Below are positions 10,838 through 18,651 of a stretch of DNA of 64,000 nucleotides, piece after piece. The notes under the pieces were generated by a model. The model was not told the origin of the DNA and ran no database searches. It saw only the letters and a program-made list of their open reading frames with translations. The number at the start of each line of letters is the position of its first letter. Positions within the stretch are counted from its first letter, which is position 1. Origin of the DNA: Seleniivibrio woodruffii (GTDB lineage Bacteria; Chrysiogenota; Deferribacteres; Deferribacterales; Geovibrionaceae); NCBI RefSeq assembly GCF_029267515.1, contig NZ_JAJUIS010000002.1, forward strand, positions 1 to 64,000. Reading direction: 5' to 3'. Made by a program: the position numbers and the translations under genes.

Positions 10838-11610
10838 ATGAACGTTCCTATCAGTTCAATAACGATTATTGCATAAAACAGCCGCTGCATACCTCTCAAA
10901 AGTGATATAGGTATTTCTGTGACTGCGTTTCCCGTTTCCAGAGCTGTGTATACCGGAATTGACATGAGAAAATAGCCTCCGAGAGCTATCTTTATAAAAA
11001 ATGCCAATAGCGTGTCGATCGTGAAGGCGTCGAAGATTGTTCCTATCAGGAAATCGAATGATATATTAAGATTAAAACTTAGTATAAGGTATCCGCCTAT
11101 AATCGATATATATATAAAAATCACAGACAGTGCGGACAGGCAGACTATGCCTGAGACTATCCTTGGAATGTAGAGATATACGAACGGGTTAATTGATAAA
11201 GACCTGAGCGTTTCTATCTCTCTATTCATCTTCATAAGCGAGATTTCGGCGGTTACCGCGGTGGATGTTCTGAGTGTCAGAAGTACCATTGTAACAAGGG
11301 GTGCAAGGTGCTTTATTGTGATGCTTACAAGTACCGACCCCACTGCATCCTGTGCTCCGAACTGCACCATGAACTGAGTGAGTCCGCCCACAAGCGCAAG
11401 ACCTATCGCTACGGATACGATGGAGAACATAGGAAGTATCTGAACGCCTGTGAAATATATCTGACGAAGAAACACAAGCTGCACAGAGGGATAGAAGATA
11501 TGAGGATTAAAACACCCTTTGAAAAAAGAGATTGTGAACCAGAAGTATCCGTAAAAAAAATGCATGGATGCGATAGCCTTCTGTCCCAGCGCTGTTATGA
11601 GTTTTTTCAT
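10834..11610 (-). CDS. Divergent MlaE-family permease
   Basis: A 258-residue membrane protein with about five to six hydrophobic segments and the MlaE layout: an N-terminal amphipathic helix, the central loop HLAPLVTMVLLTLRTSTAV..EISLMKM..EIETLRSL.INP, and later transmembrane helices. Canonical MlaE has RELGP and GRVGS here; both are altered (KHLAP, LRTST), while the E..LMK and P of the coupling helix remain. It is the first gene of the Mla-like operon. TATAAT lies only seven bases before the ATG and no ribosome site is visible, so the mRNA may be leaderless. Confidence 0.82.
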   Translation of the reverse strand: MKKLITALGQKAIASMHFFYGYFWFTISFFKGCFNPHIFYPSVQLVFLRQIYFTGVQILPMFSIVSVAIGLALVGGLTQFMVQFGAQDAVGSVLVSITIKHLAPLVTMVLLTLRTSTAVTAEISLMKMNREIETLRSLSINPFVYLYIPRIVSGIVCLSALSVIFIYISIIGGYLILSFNLNISFDFLIGTIFDAFTIDTLLAFFIKIALGGYFLMSIPVYTALETGNAVTEIPISLLRGMQRLFYAIIVIELIGTFI

Positions 11611-11617
11611 AAAACAG

Positions 11618-11623
11618 ATTATA
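11618..11623 (-). promoter_or_regulatory. Candidate -10 box of a leaderless mlaE transcript
   Basis: The minus strand reads TATAAT-CTGTTTT-ATG. Standard spacing would place the transcription start at or within a base or two of the start codon. The -35 region (TTCCAA, 17 bp upstream) is weak. Confidence 0.4.
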
Positions 11624-11658
11624 TATCATTCTTTTGCAGATTGGAATAAGAAATCTAG

Positions 11659-11687
11659 TTGACGGGGATATTGAAAAAATGTATAGT
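11659..11687 (+). promoter_or_regulatory. Strong sigma-70-type promoter of the pyruvate:ferredoxin oxidoreductase gene
   Basis: TTGACG (11659-11664), a 17-bp spacer and TATAGT (11682-11687) form a near-consensus promoter; the start would be near 11694, leaving a leader of about 68 bases. Confidence 0.7.
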
Positions 11688-11717
11688 AAAACGGTCTTTT
11701 AACTTTTAATTACATCG

Positions 11718-11736
11718 AATAAGTTCAAAACTTATT
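11718..11736 (+). promoter_or_regulatory. Palindrome AATAAGTT-CAA-AACTTATT in the leader of the oxidoreductase gene
   Basis: A perfect 8-bp inverted repeat with a 3-base spacer lies between promoter and ribosome site, followed by TTTAATTATT. It could be a repressor operator or an AT-rich attenuator hairpin. No regulator is assigned. Confidence 0.5.
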
Positions 11737-11761
11737 TTTAATTATTACAGGAGTGAATGGT

Positions 11762-14700
11762 ATGGCTGAAAACAAGAAAGTTATTATCGACGGCAACACC
11801 GCCGCAGCCCATGTCGCACATGCGACCAACGAGGTCATCGCTATCTATCCTATCACACCATCTTCGGTTATGGGAGAGATTTCTGATGAAAAGTCCGCAG
11901 TGGGGGAAAAGAACATCTGGGGTTCTGTACCCAGAGTTGTTGAACTTCAGTCTGAAGGCGGAGCATCCGGCGCTGTTCACGGTGCTCTTTCCGCAGGTGC
12001 TCTGACAACGACGTTCACCGCTTCACAGGGTCTTCTGCTGATGATCCCCAACATGTACAAAATAGCGGGCGAGCTTACACCCACTGTTTTCCATGTGTCC
12101 GCGCGTGCCCTTGCGACACACGCCCTTTCCATTTTCGGCGACCATTCAGACGTTATGGCCTGCCGTCAGACAGGCTGGGCAATGCTGGCGTCCAACAACC
12201 CTCAGGAGGTTATGGACTTCGCTCTCATTTCACAGGCTGCAGCGCTTGAGGGCAGAGTTCCTGTCCTGCACTTTTTCGACGGTTTCAGAACTTCACACGA
12301 ACTTCGCACTACCATCGAGCTTACTCATGACGAAATGAAGCAGATGATCTGTGACGATCTTGTTATCGCACACAGAAAACGTGCCCTTAACCCCGATATG
12401 CCCACGATCAAAGGTACTTCACAAAACCCCGACGTTTTCTTCCAGGCGAAGGAAACCGTTAACAAATACTATCAGGATTTTTCAGCAGTAATGCAGAAAC
12501 AGATGGACAAGTTTGCAAAAATGACCGGACGTGCATATAAACTTGTTGACTATTTCGGCGCTCCCGATGCCGAAAAAGTTCTGGTCATCATGGGTTCCGG
12601 TGCAGATGTTGCCGAAGAGGCGATTGAGTACATGAACGCTTGCGGCGAAAAAGTAGGTCTTGTTAAGATAAGACTTTACAGACCTTTCCCTCTGGAGCAG
12701 TTCATCGCTGCCCTCCCCAAAAAGGTTAAAAAGATAGCTGTTCTCGACAGAACAAAAGAACCCGGTTCAATCGGCGAGCCTATGTACCTTGACGTTCGTA
12801 CAGCAATAGGCGAGGCTATGCAGAGAAAACTGTTCGTATTCGACGGATATCCCACAATCGTCGGCGGACGCTACGGTCTCGGTTCGAAAGAGTTTACCCC
12901 TGCAATGGTCAAGGCTGTTTTCGACAACCTTGACGCTAAAGAACCCGTCAACGGTTTCACAGTGGGCATCGTGGACGACGTTACCAATCTCAGCCTGAAA
13001 CACGACGAAAACTGGCTTACTCCTCAGGACGATGTTTTCAACGCTATGTTCTTCGGTCTCGGTTCAGACGGTACTGTCGGCGCAAATAAAAACTCCGCTA
13101 AAATTATCGGTGACCTGACAGACAACACTGTTCAGGCTTACTTCGTATACGACTCAAAGAAAGCAGGTTCAATGACGACTTCACACCTGCGTTTCGGCAA
13201 GAGAAACATAAAAAGCTCCTATCTGGTTCAGAAGGCAGATTTTGTTGCTTGCCACAACTTCTCTTTCCTTGAGAAATACGACATGCTGAAATATCTGAAA
13301 CCCGGCGGCACTTTCCTGCTTAACAGCCAGTATTCCGCCGAAGAGATATGGGCGCATATCCCCGAAGTCGTTCAGAAACAGATAGTCGCCAAACAGGCAA
13401 AAGTATACACCATCAACGCAGTTGATATCGCAGAGAAGATAGGTCTCGGCTCACGTTACAACGTTATCCTGCAGACTGCTTTCTTTAAAATATCCAACAT
13501 CGTTGATTTCAACACCGTTACGGAAGCTATCAAAGGCGCCAACAAAAAAACTTACGGAAGATACGGCGATAAAGTTGTTAAGATGAACAACGACTCCGTT
13601 GACGCGGGTTCAACTGAACTGTTCGAAGTGAAATACCCAGGACAGGGCGGTTCTGCATCTGATGCGGCAATTGAGTTCCCCCTCATCAACAACTGTGTGA
13701 CAGATTCTTCCGCCAGCGACTTTGTTAAAGGCACAACAAGTATGCTCGTTGCCATGAGAGGCGATGAAGTGACTGTCGGTCAGCTTCCTCAGGACGGTAC
13801 GTTCCCCACAGGAACAGCGAAGTTCGAAAAACGCAACATCGCGGTACACATCCCTGAGTGGGACAGCGAGCTTTGCATCCAGTGCGGAATATGCTCATTC
13901 GTATGTCCTCACGCTGCCATCCGTACCATGGTATACCCCGCAGCTGAGCTTTCAAAAGCTCCCGCAGCGTTCAAATCCATGGATGCCAAAGGTAAAGAAT
14001 TTGAAGGAATGAAATTCACAGTTCAGGTTGCTCCTGAGGACTGTACAGGCTGCGGCGCATGTGTTTACAACTGCCCCGCAAAAAGCAAGACAGATCCCGA
14101 ACACAAAGCCATCAACATGAAACCTCAGCTTGCTTTGCGCGAACAGGAGATGAAAAACTTCGATTTCTTCCTGTCTCTGCCTGAGCTCCCCAATGAGAAA
14201 TACAACAAAGCTACCCTTAAAGGTTCTCAGCTTTCTCCCCACATGTTTGAATTCTCCGGTGCATGTGCGGGCTGCGGCGAAACACCTTATATTAAACTGC
14301 TTGCACAGCTTTTCGGTGACAGAGCGCTCATCGCCAACGCCACAGGCTGTTCGTCAATATACGGCGGTAACCTGCCCACCACGCCTTATACTACAAGATG
14401 TGACGGAAGAGGTCCCGCATGGTCAAACTCTCTGTTTGAAGACAACGCAGAGTTCGGTTACGGTATGAGACTGACGGTTGACAAGTTCAACTCCATGGCT
14501 CTTGAGCTTCTGGACAGGCTTGCCGACAAACTTGACGCTAAACTTGTAGAGGCAATCAAAACTGCCGAGCAGAAAGACCAGCTCCAGATCGAAGCACAGA
14601 GAGCAAGAGTTGCCGAGCTTAAAGCGGCTCTTGAAAAAGTAGGCGGCGACGATGCGAAAAACCTTGCGTCAATAGCTGACTATCTGGTTAAAAAGTCCGT

Positions 14701-15352
14701 CTGGATAGTGGGCGGCGACGGCTGGGCGTATGACATCGGTTACGGCGGTCTTGACCACGTTCTCGCATCAACAGAGAACATCAACGTTCTGGTTCTGGAT
14801 ACTGAAGTGTATTCAAACACAGGCGGTCAGGCTTCCAAATCAACACCTATCGGTGCACAGGCTAAGTTCGCATTCTCCGGTAAAGCCGCTGAGAAGAAAG
14901 ACCTTTCAATGATATGTATGACATACGGACACATTTACGTCGCAAGAGTGTCTCTGGCAAACCCCGCTCAGGTTATCAAGGCGTTTGTTGAGGCAGAGGC
15001 GCACGATGGTCCTTCTATAATCATCGCATACTCACACTGTATCGCCCACGGTATCGATATGACATCCGGTGTTGAGGCACAGAAAAAAGCGGTGGCTTCC
15101 GGCTACTGGCCTCTGTTCCGCTTTAACCCCGCTATGCGCGAAGAGGGCAAAAATCCTCTGTCAATCGACAGCAAAGAGCCTTCCATGGCGCTTAAAGACT
15201 TCATGGCGACAGAGAACAGATTCCGTGTCGTTCAGAAGATGTTCCCCGATAAGGCAGACGCCATCATTAAGTTTGCTGACAGAAAGTCACGCCAGAGACT
15301 TAAACTGTATCATGAACTTGCGAAGGTCGATTGCTCAATCGAAGAGAAATAA
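11762..15352 (+). CDS. nifJ: Pyruvate:ferredoxin (flavodoxin) oxidoreductase, single-chain
   Basis: A 1196-residue homodimer-type enzyme with all domains in one chain. It oxidises pyruvate with CoA to acetyl-CoA and CO2, reducing ferredoxin, or runs in reverse. Visible are the N-terminal pyruvate-binding domain (YPITPSSVMGE), a two-cluster ferredoxin domain (CIQCGICSFVCPHAAI and CTGCGACVYNCP), the domain-VI CAGCGETPY cysteines and a thiamine-diphosphate motif (GGDGWAYDIGYGGLDH..NVLVLDTEVYSNTGGQ). The ATG at 11762 is preferred over GTG 11753 because AGGAG is spaced for the ATG. It is monocistronic between a strong promoter and a repeat-based terminator. Confidence 0.97.
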   Translation: MAENKKVIIDGNTAAAHVAHATNEVIAIYPITPSSVMGEISDEKSAVGEKNIWGSVPRVVELQSEGGASGAVHGALSAGALTTTFTASQGLLLMIPNMYKIAGELTPTVFHVSARALATHALSIFGDHSDVMACRQTGWAMLASNNPQEVMDFALISQAAALEGRVPVLHFFDGFRTSHELRTTIELTHDEMKQMICDDLVIAHRKRALNPDMPTIKGTSQNPDVFFQAKETVNKYYQDFSAVMQKQMDKFAKMTGRAYKLVDYFGAPDAEKVLVIMGSGADVAEEAIEYMNACGEKVGLVKIRLYRPFPLEQFIAALPKKVKKIAVLDRTKEPGSIGEPMYLDVRTAIGEAMQRKLFVFDGYPTIVGGRYGLGSKEFTPAMVKAVFDNLDAKEPVNGFTVGIVDDVTNLSLKHDENWLTPQDDVFNAMFFGLGSDGTVGANKNSAKIIGDLTDNTVQAYFVYDSKKAGSMTTSHLRFGKRNIKSSYLVQKADFVACHNFSFLEKYDMLKYLKPGGTFLLNSQYSAEEIWAHIPEVVQKQIVAKQAKVYTINAVDIAEKIGLGSRYNVILQTAFFKISNIVDFNTVTEAIKGANKKTYGRYGDKVVKMNNDSVDAGSTELFEVKYPGQGGSASDAAIEFPLINNCVTDSSASDFVKGTTSMLVAMRGDEVTVGQLPQDGTFPTGTAKFEKRNIAVHIPEWDSELCIQCGICSFVCPHAAIRTMVYPAAELSKAPAAFKSMDAKGKEFEGMKFTVQVAPEDCTGCGACVYNCPAKSKTDPEHKAINMKPQLALREQEMKNFDFFLSLPELPNEKYNKATLKGSQLSPHMFEFSGACAGCGETPYIKLLAQLFGDRALIANATGCSSIYGGNLPTTPYTTRCDGRGPAWSNSLFEDNAEFGYGMRLTVDKFNSMALELLDRLADKLDAKLVEAIKTAEQKDQLQIEAQRARVAELKAALEKVGGDDAKNLASIADYLVKKSVWIVGGDGWAYDIGYGGLDHVLASTENINVLVLDTEVYSNTGGQASKSTPIGAQAKFAFSGKAAEKKDLSMICMTYGHIYVARVSLANPAQVIKAFVEAEAHDGPSIIIAYSHCIAHGIDMTSGVEAQKKAVASGYWPLFRFNPAMREEGKNPLSIDSKEPSMALKDFMATENRFRVVQKMFPDKADAIIKFADRKSRQRLKLYHELAKVDCSIEEK

Positions 15353-15366
15353 TTTCATAATAATGT

Positions 15367-15440
15367 GAGACTGCCGCTGGCTTCCCCTCGCAGAGACGTT
15401 TATTCGTCTTTGCGGGGAGCGACGCGGCGGTCTCTTTTTC
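15367..15440 (+). repeat. Dispersed palindromic repeat serving as a terminator
   Basis: Outer arms GAGACTGCCGC (15367-15377) and GCGGCGGTCTC (15424-15434) are complementary with one or two G-T/mismatch positions. An inner pair of arms (CCCC..CGCA..AGACG / CGTCTTTGCGGGG) extends the fold, and TTTTT follows. It belongs to the same family as copies at 16224, 33225 and 59841. Confidence 0.75.
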
Positions 15441-15498
15441 ATTTCATTCTTAACCTGTCTTAATCATATCATCTTATCGTTTGCGCTATAATTCCCGC

Positions 15499-15568
15499 TA
15501 TGAAGACAACGCTATGTTAATATAGTTATAGACAGGCGGATGCCTCGCGCACCGCCACTGTCTTCATA
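15499..15568 (+). promoter_or_regulatory. Leader hairpin and promoter of the lysozyme gene
   Basis: TATAAT at 15487-15492 would start transcription near 15499, exactly where a 10-bp arm TATGAAGACA begins; its complement TGTCTTCATA (15559-15568) ends just before the AGAGGTG ribosome site. A nested GACAG.GCGG / CCGCC.CTGTC pair also exists. The whole leader thus folds into one hairpin flush with the ribosome site. The -35 box is weak. Confidence 0.5.
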
Positions 15569-15578
15569 GAGGTGAAAG

Positions 15579-16037
15579 ATGGAAAAAATCATAGAACGTA
15601 TTAAAGAATATGAAGGATTCAGTGTAAAACCTTACCAGTGTCCGGCAAAAAAATGGACTGTCGGCTATGGCTATAACTACGAAGACCGCGGGTTCTCTGC
15701 AGCCGATATCACAGAGATACTTAAAAACGGTTTTACGGCGGAGTTTGCTGAAAAGCTGCTGAAACGGGATGTTGAAAAATGCCTGAAAGACGCGGAAGCA
15801 CTGCCGTTTTACAGTGCTCTTAACGATGTACGACGTGCTGTGGTTGTGGATATGATATATCAGCTCGGCATCGGCGGTTTCAAAAAATTTAAAAAGATGC
15901 AGGAGAGGCTTTCCGCAGGCGATTATGCCGGAGCGGCAAGGGAGATGGCGAACAGCAAATGGTATGCGCAGTCGGGGCGCAGAAGCCGTACCAATGTGAA
16001 ACAGATGGAAGAGGGTACTTGGCAGGAGGTGAAATAG
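15579..16037 (+). CDS. Phage-type lysozyme (glycoside hydrolase family 24)
   Basis: A 152-residue muramidase-like protein that would cleave the peptidoglycan glycan chain. The catalytic Glu lies in KEYEGF (Glu12), followed by the family motif KPYQCPAKKWTVGYGYN and the C-terminal RRSRTNVKQMEEG. The residue aligned with T4 lysozyme Asp20 is Cys; family members with CP at this site are common and a T4 Asp20Cys variant is known to be active. No signal peptide is seen, so release would need a holin or lysis. AGAGGTGAAAG precedes the ATG. No other phage genes surround the pair. Confidence 0.88.
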   Translation: MEKIIERIKEYEGFSVKPYQCPAKKWTVGYGYNYEDRGFSAADITEILKNGFTAEFAEKLLKRDVEKCLKDAEALPFYSALNDVRRAVVVDMIYQLGIGGFKKFKKMQERLSAGDYAGAAREMANSKWYAQSGRRSRTNVKQMEEGTWQEVK

Positions 16038-16217
16038 ATGACGGGAGTATTAACAAAGGCGGTTGTTGCCGCACTCAGCAGAGTGTTTTATGCTTTCATG
16101 ACAGAGAGGATGCTTTCGATGGTTATCATTGAAGTGCTGAAAAAACTGTCGGATAAAACCACGAATACGCTGGACGATGAGATAGTTATGAAACTGGAGA
16201 TGAATCTGAACGTTTAA
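16038..16217 (+). CDS. 59-residue partner of the lysozyme, phage lysis-cassette-like
   Basis: The ATG at 16038 directly follows the lysozyme TAG and is preceded by the strong site GGCAGGAGGTGAAA inside the lysozyme end. The product begins with an amphipathic/apolar stretch (MTGVLTKAVVAALSRVFYAF) and ends in a short acidic tail (TLDDEIVMKLEMNLNV). Small proteins of this look accompany GH24 lysozymes in phage genomes; function is unproven and it is not clearly a membrane-spanning holin. Confidence 0.65.
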   Translation: MTGVLTKAVVAALSRVFYAFMTERMLSMVIIEVLKKLSDKTTNTLDDEIVMKLEMNLNV

Positions 16218-16223
16218 ACTCAA

Positions 16224-16300
16224 TGAGACTGCCGCGGGCTGTGCCCTCGCAGAGACACTTATATGTCATCGCGAGGAGCGCAAGCGACGCGGCGATCTCA
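16224..16300. repeat. Dispersed palindromic repeat between convergent genes
   Basis: Arms TGAGACTGCCGCG (16224-16236) and CGCGGCGATCTCA (16288-16300) pair with one mismatch; the inner part contains CCTCGCAGAGACA / TGTCATCGCGAGG. It sits between the lysozyme partner and the glutamate synthase operon and may act as a bidirectional terminator. Confidence 0.75.
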
Positions 16301-16308
16301 TTAAAAAC

Positions 16309-18639
16309 TTAGCTTTCTATATACTTTTCGGTCATTTCGTACATTGTCCATACACCGCAAGGACATACCCCTGCGCATATTCCGCAGCCGATACATTTTG
16401 CGGGATTGGATAAGTATTCAAATTTACCGTCAACCTCTTTACGGGTTATTGCCTGTTCGGGACAGACCTCAAGGCAGAATGAGCAGTCGCGGCAGAAACC
16501 GCAGCTCATACATCTTCCTGTTTCGTCTTCCGTTTCAAGCTCTTCTACCCTCTGGGGATTCATGGGGTGATAGTATGCGTCCTTCACCTTGTCCTGAGGA
16601 ATGACGGGAGCTTTTTCGAATTTATCCAGTTTGCGTCCGTTGAGCAGTTTGTCCACGTTGATGGCGGCTTTTCGTCCGTCGCCGAGAGCGTGTGTGAACA
16701 GTCCCTGTTTGATGGCGTCTCCGGTGATGAACACTTTTTCGTCCGCTTCGCACTGGAAGTATTCGTTCATCTTAACAAGCCCTTTCTCGTTCAGCCATGA
16801 CTTGTCTATGAATGAGAAATCCGGTCTGTCGCCCACAGCGATTATAACGGTGTCGGCAGGGATGAGCTTGCCGTCCTTTGTAACGACACCATCGTCAGTA
16901 ACTTTCTGGGTGAAAACAGGCCAGAGTATCTTTGCGCCGAGGTGTCTTGCGTGTTCCATTTCCGCTTCAAAAGCGGCGGGTTTCTGGATATCGATGGCTG
17001 TAACCTCTTTCGCGCCCATTTCGTAAGCGCCGATAACAACGTCCATAGCCGCGTTGCCTGCACCTATGACGACCACCTTTTCACCCACAGCGGGTTTCTG
17101 TCCCTTGTTTATCTCTTTCAGGAAGTCCAGTCCCTTAACGAGTTTTTCGTGTCCTTCAAACGGGATAACAACGGGAATATGTGCTCCGACAGCGACTATT
17201 ACCGCGCTGTAGTCTTTGCACAGTTTATCGAAGAGGTCTTTATCGACCTTTGAGTTTGTTTTAACGTTTACGCCTTTGTCGAGGATGCGTTTAAGCTCCG
17301 CGGCAAGTATCTCCTGTGCAAGACGTTCGTTGGGGATAACCTGTTTCAGCTTACCGCCGACAACGCTGTCCTGCTCGTATACGTCCACCTGATATCCTAG
17401 TTTGCGCAGGTGCCATGCGGCGGAAAGACCTGCGGAACCGGAACCGATTATGGCGACTTTCTCAGCTCTTTCGGGGGCATCGAAAACGATATCCGCCTCT
17501 TTACTGAGCTGTCCGAGCTGTTTTATCTTAACGGGGATATCCACTTTTTTGCGTGAACATATGTCCTGACAAAGGTTGGGGCATACCTGTCCGCAGACGG
17601 AAGCGGGGAAGGGGCTGTATTCCAGCACCAGTTCCAGAGCTTCTTTCACTTTCCCCTGACGCAGCAGAGCGATGCGCTTTTGCGTAGGTATGAATACGGG
17701 GCAGTTGTATTCACAGGGAGCTGAATATCTGGCGTTCTGCCATTCGGGATATTTCAGTCTCAGATCGCCTGTTTCAACATAGTTTGCCACATAGTAGTCT
17801 TCCTGCAGAAGGTCGCCGAAAATGCCGCCCTCAACCCACTGACCGAGACGGAAATCTCTAATGGACATGAGTGACTTGACCTTTTTCTCTTCAAAGGTCT
17901 TGGCGATTATCTTTTTCCATCCGCTCATGTCGGAGATGATGGAGAGAGCGTCTTTTCTGTCTATCTTTTCGAGGAACTCAGGGATACCTGCGAGCAGGAA
18001 ATCCTTATCGCTTTCGTCCAGATCCATGAGCCATACGTCGTTGGAGAGTCCTTTTACGTTTCCTCTGAAATAGACGGTACCGCCAACCATACCGACGCAG
18101 CTTCTGTCGCCGAGAACGGATGCGGAATCTTCTGCGCCGAGACCGCAGACAACGGCAACGCCGCCGCCCATGAACTCGAAACTGAATGAGCCGACGGTTT
18201 TAAGTACCCAGAACTCCGGAGAGGGGAATTTTGGGTCGTGTTTCATAAGAGCGCCGGAACGTGTTCCGGTTCTGCCTGCGACATAAATTTTTCCTGATGC
18301 CGCGCAGTGTGCGGTTGTGTCGCCGCCGTCACCGTTAAGGATGATGGTTGCGCCCGCGTTCAGCCAGCCCACGTCTGCGGGTGCGGAACCGTTGATGATT
18401 ATCTCTGTTCCGGGCATACCCATGGAGCCGACGCGCTGACCGGGGTTTTTAACTGTGAATTTCAGTGGTTTACCGTCTGATGTCCAGAGAGGACCGCCGA
18501 TGTTGTGCTGACCGGAAGCGTCCACTTCAAATTCGGTGTAGCCGTCTTCCAGCTTTGCGTATACGTTTTTAAGAAGGTTCTGGGTGGAAACCCTTTTACC
18601 GTCTATTATTCCTTGAATTTTAACTGTTTCTTTGCTCAT
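16309..18639 (-). CDS. Glutamate synthase GXGXG domain fused to GltD-like oxidoreductase and ferredoxin
   Basis: A 776-residue fusion. Residues about 5-245 are the GltB C-terminal GXGXG beta-helix (NGDGGDTTAHCAASG, GRTGTRSG). Residues about 300-690 are a GltD-like subunit: a Cys-rich Fe-S region (CEYNCPVFIPTQ, CGQVCPNLCQDIC), an FAD motif GSGSAGLSAAW and an NAD(P)H motif GAGNAAMD. The last ~70 residues hold two [4Fe-4S] motifs (CMSCGFCRDCSFCLEVCP and CIGCGICAGVCPCGVW). It would feed electrons to the FMN subunit encoded 12 bases upstream and organise the ammonia channel. Archaeal-type synthases usually keep GXGXG and GltD separate. Confidence 0.88.
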   Translation of the reverse strand: MSKETVKIQGIIDGKRVSTQNLLKNVYAKLEDGYTEFEVDASGQHNIGGPLWTSDGKPLKFTVKNPGQRVGSMGMPGTEIIINGSAPADVGWLNAGATIILNGDGGDTTAHCAASGKIYVAGRTGTRSGALMKHDPKFPSPEFWVLKTVGSFSFEFMGGGVAVVCGLGAEDSASVLGDRSCVGMVGGTVYFRGNVKGLSNDVWLMDLDESDKDFLLAGIPEFLEKIDRKDALSIISDMSGWKKIIAKTFEEKKVKSLMSIRDFRLGQWVEGGIFGDLLQEDYYVANYVETGDLRLKYPEWQNARYSAPCEYNCPVFIPTQKRIALLRQGKVKEALELVLEYSPFPASVCGQVCPNLCQDICSRKKVDIPVKIKQLGQLSKEADIVFDAPERAEKVAIIGSGSAGLSAAWHLRKLGYQVDVYEQDSVVGGKLKQVIPNERLAQEILAAELKRILDKGVNVKTNSKVDKDLFDKLCKDYSAVIVAVGAHIPVVIPFEGHEKLVKGLDFLKEINKGQKPAVGEKVVVIGAGNAAMDVVIGAYEMGAKEVTAIDIQKPAAFEAEMEHARHLGAKILWPVFTQKVTDDGVVTKDGKLIPADTVIIAVGDRPDFSFIDKSWLNEKGLVKMNEYFQCEADEKVFITGDAIKQGLFTHALGDGRKAAINVDKLLNGRKLDKFEKAPVIPQDKVKDAYYHPMNPQRVEELETEDETGRCMSCGFCRDCSFCLEVCPEQAITRKEVDGKFEYLSNPAKCIGCGICAGVCPCGVWTMYEMTEKYIES

Positions 18640-18651
18640 CTTCTCCCCTCC

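Noticed and set aside
15579-16037. Loss of the catalytic Asp in the GH24 lysozyme as a sign of inactivity
   Set aside because: Cys at this site is common in the family and a Cys variant of T4 lysozyme is known to be active.
16601-17026. 141-codon plus-strand frame inside the glutamate synthase fusion
   Set aside because: Opposite to a strongly conserved multi-domain gene; Ser-rich composition typical of antisense reading.
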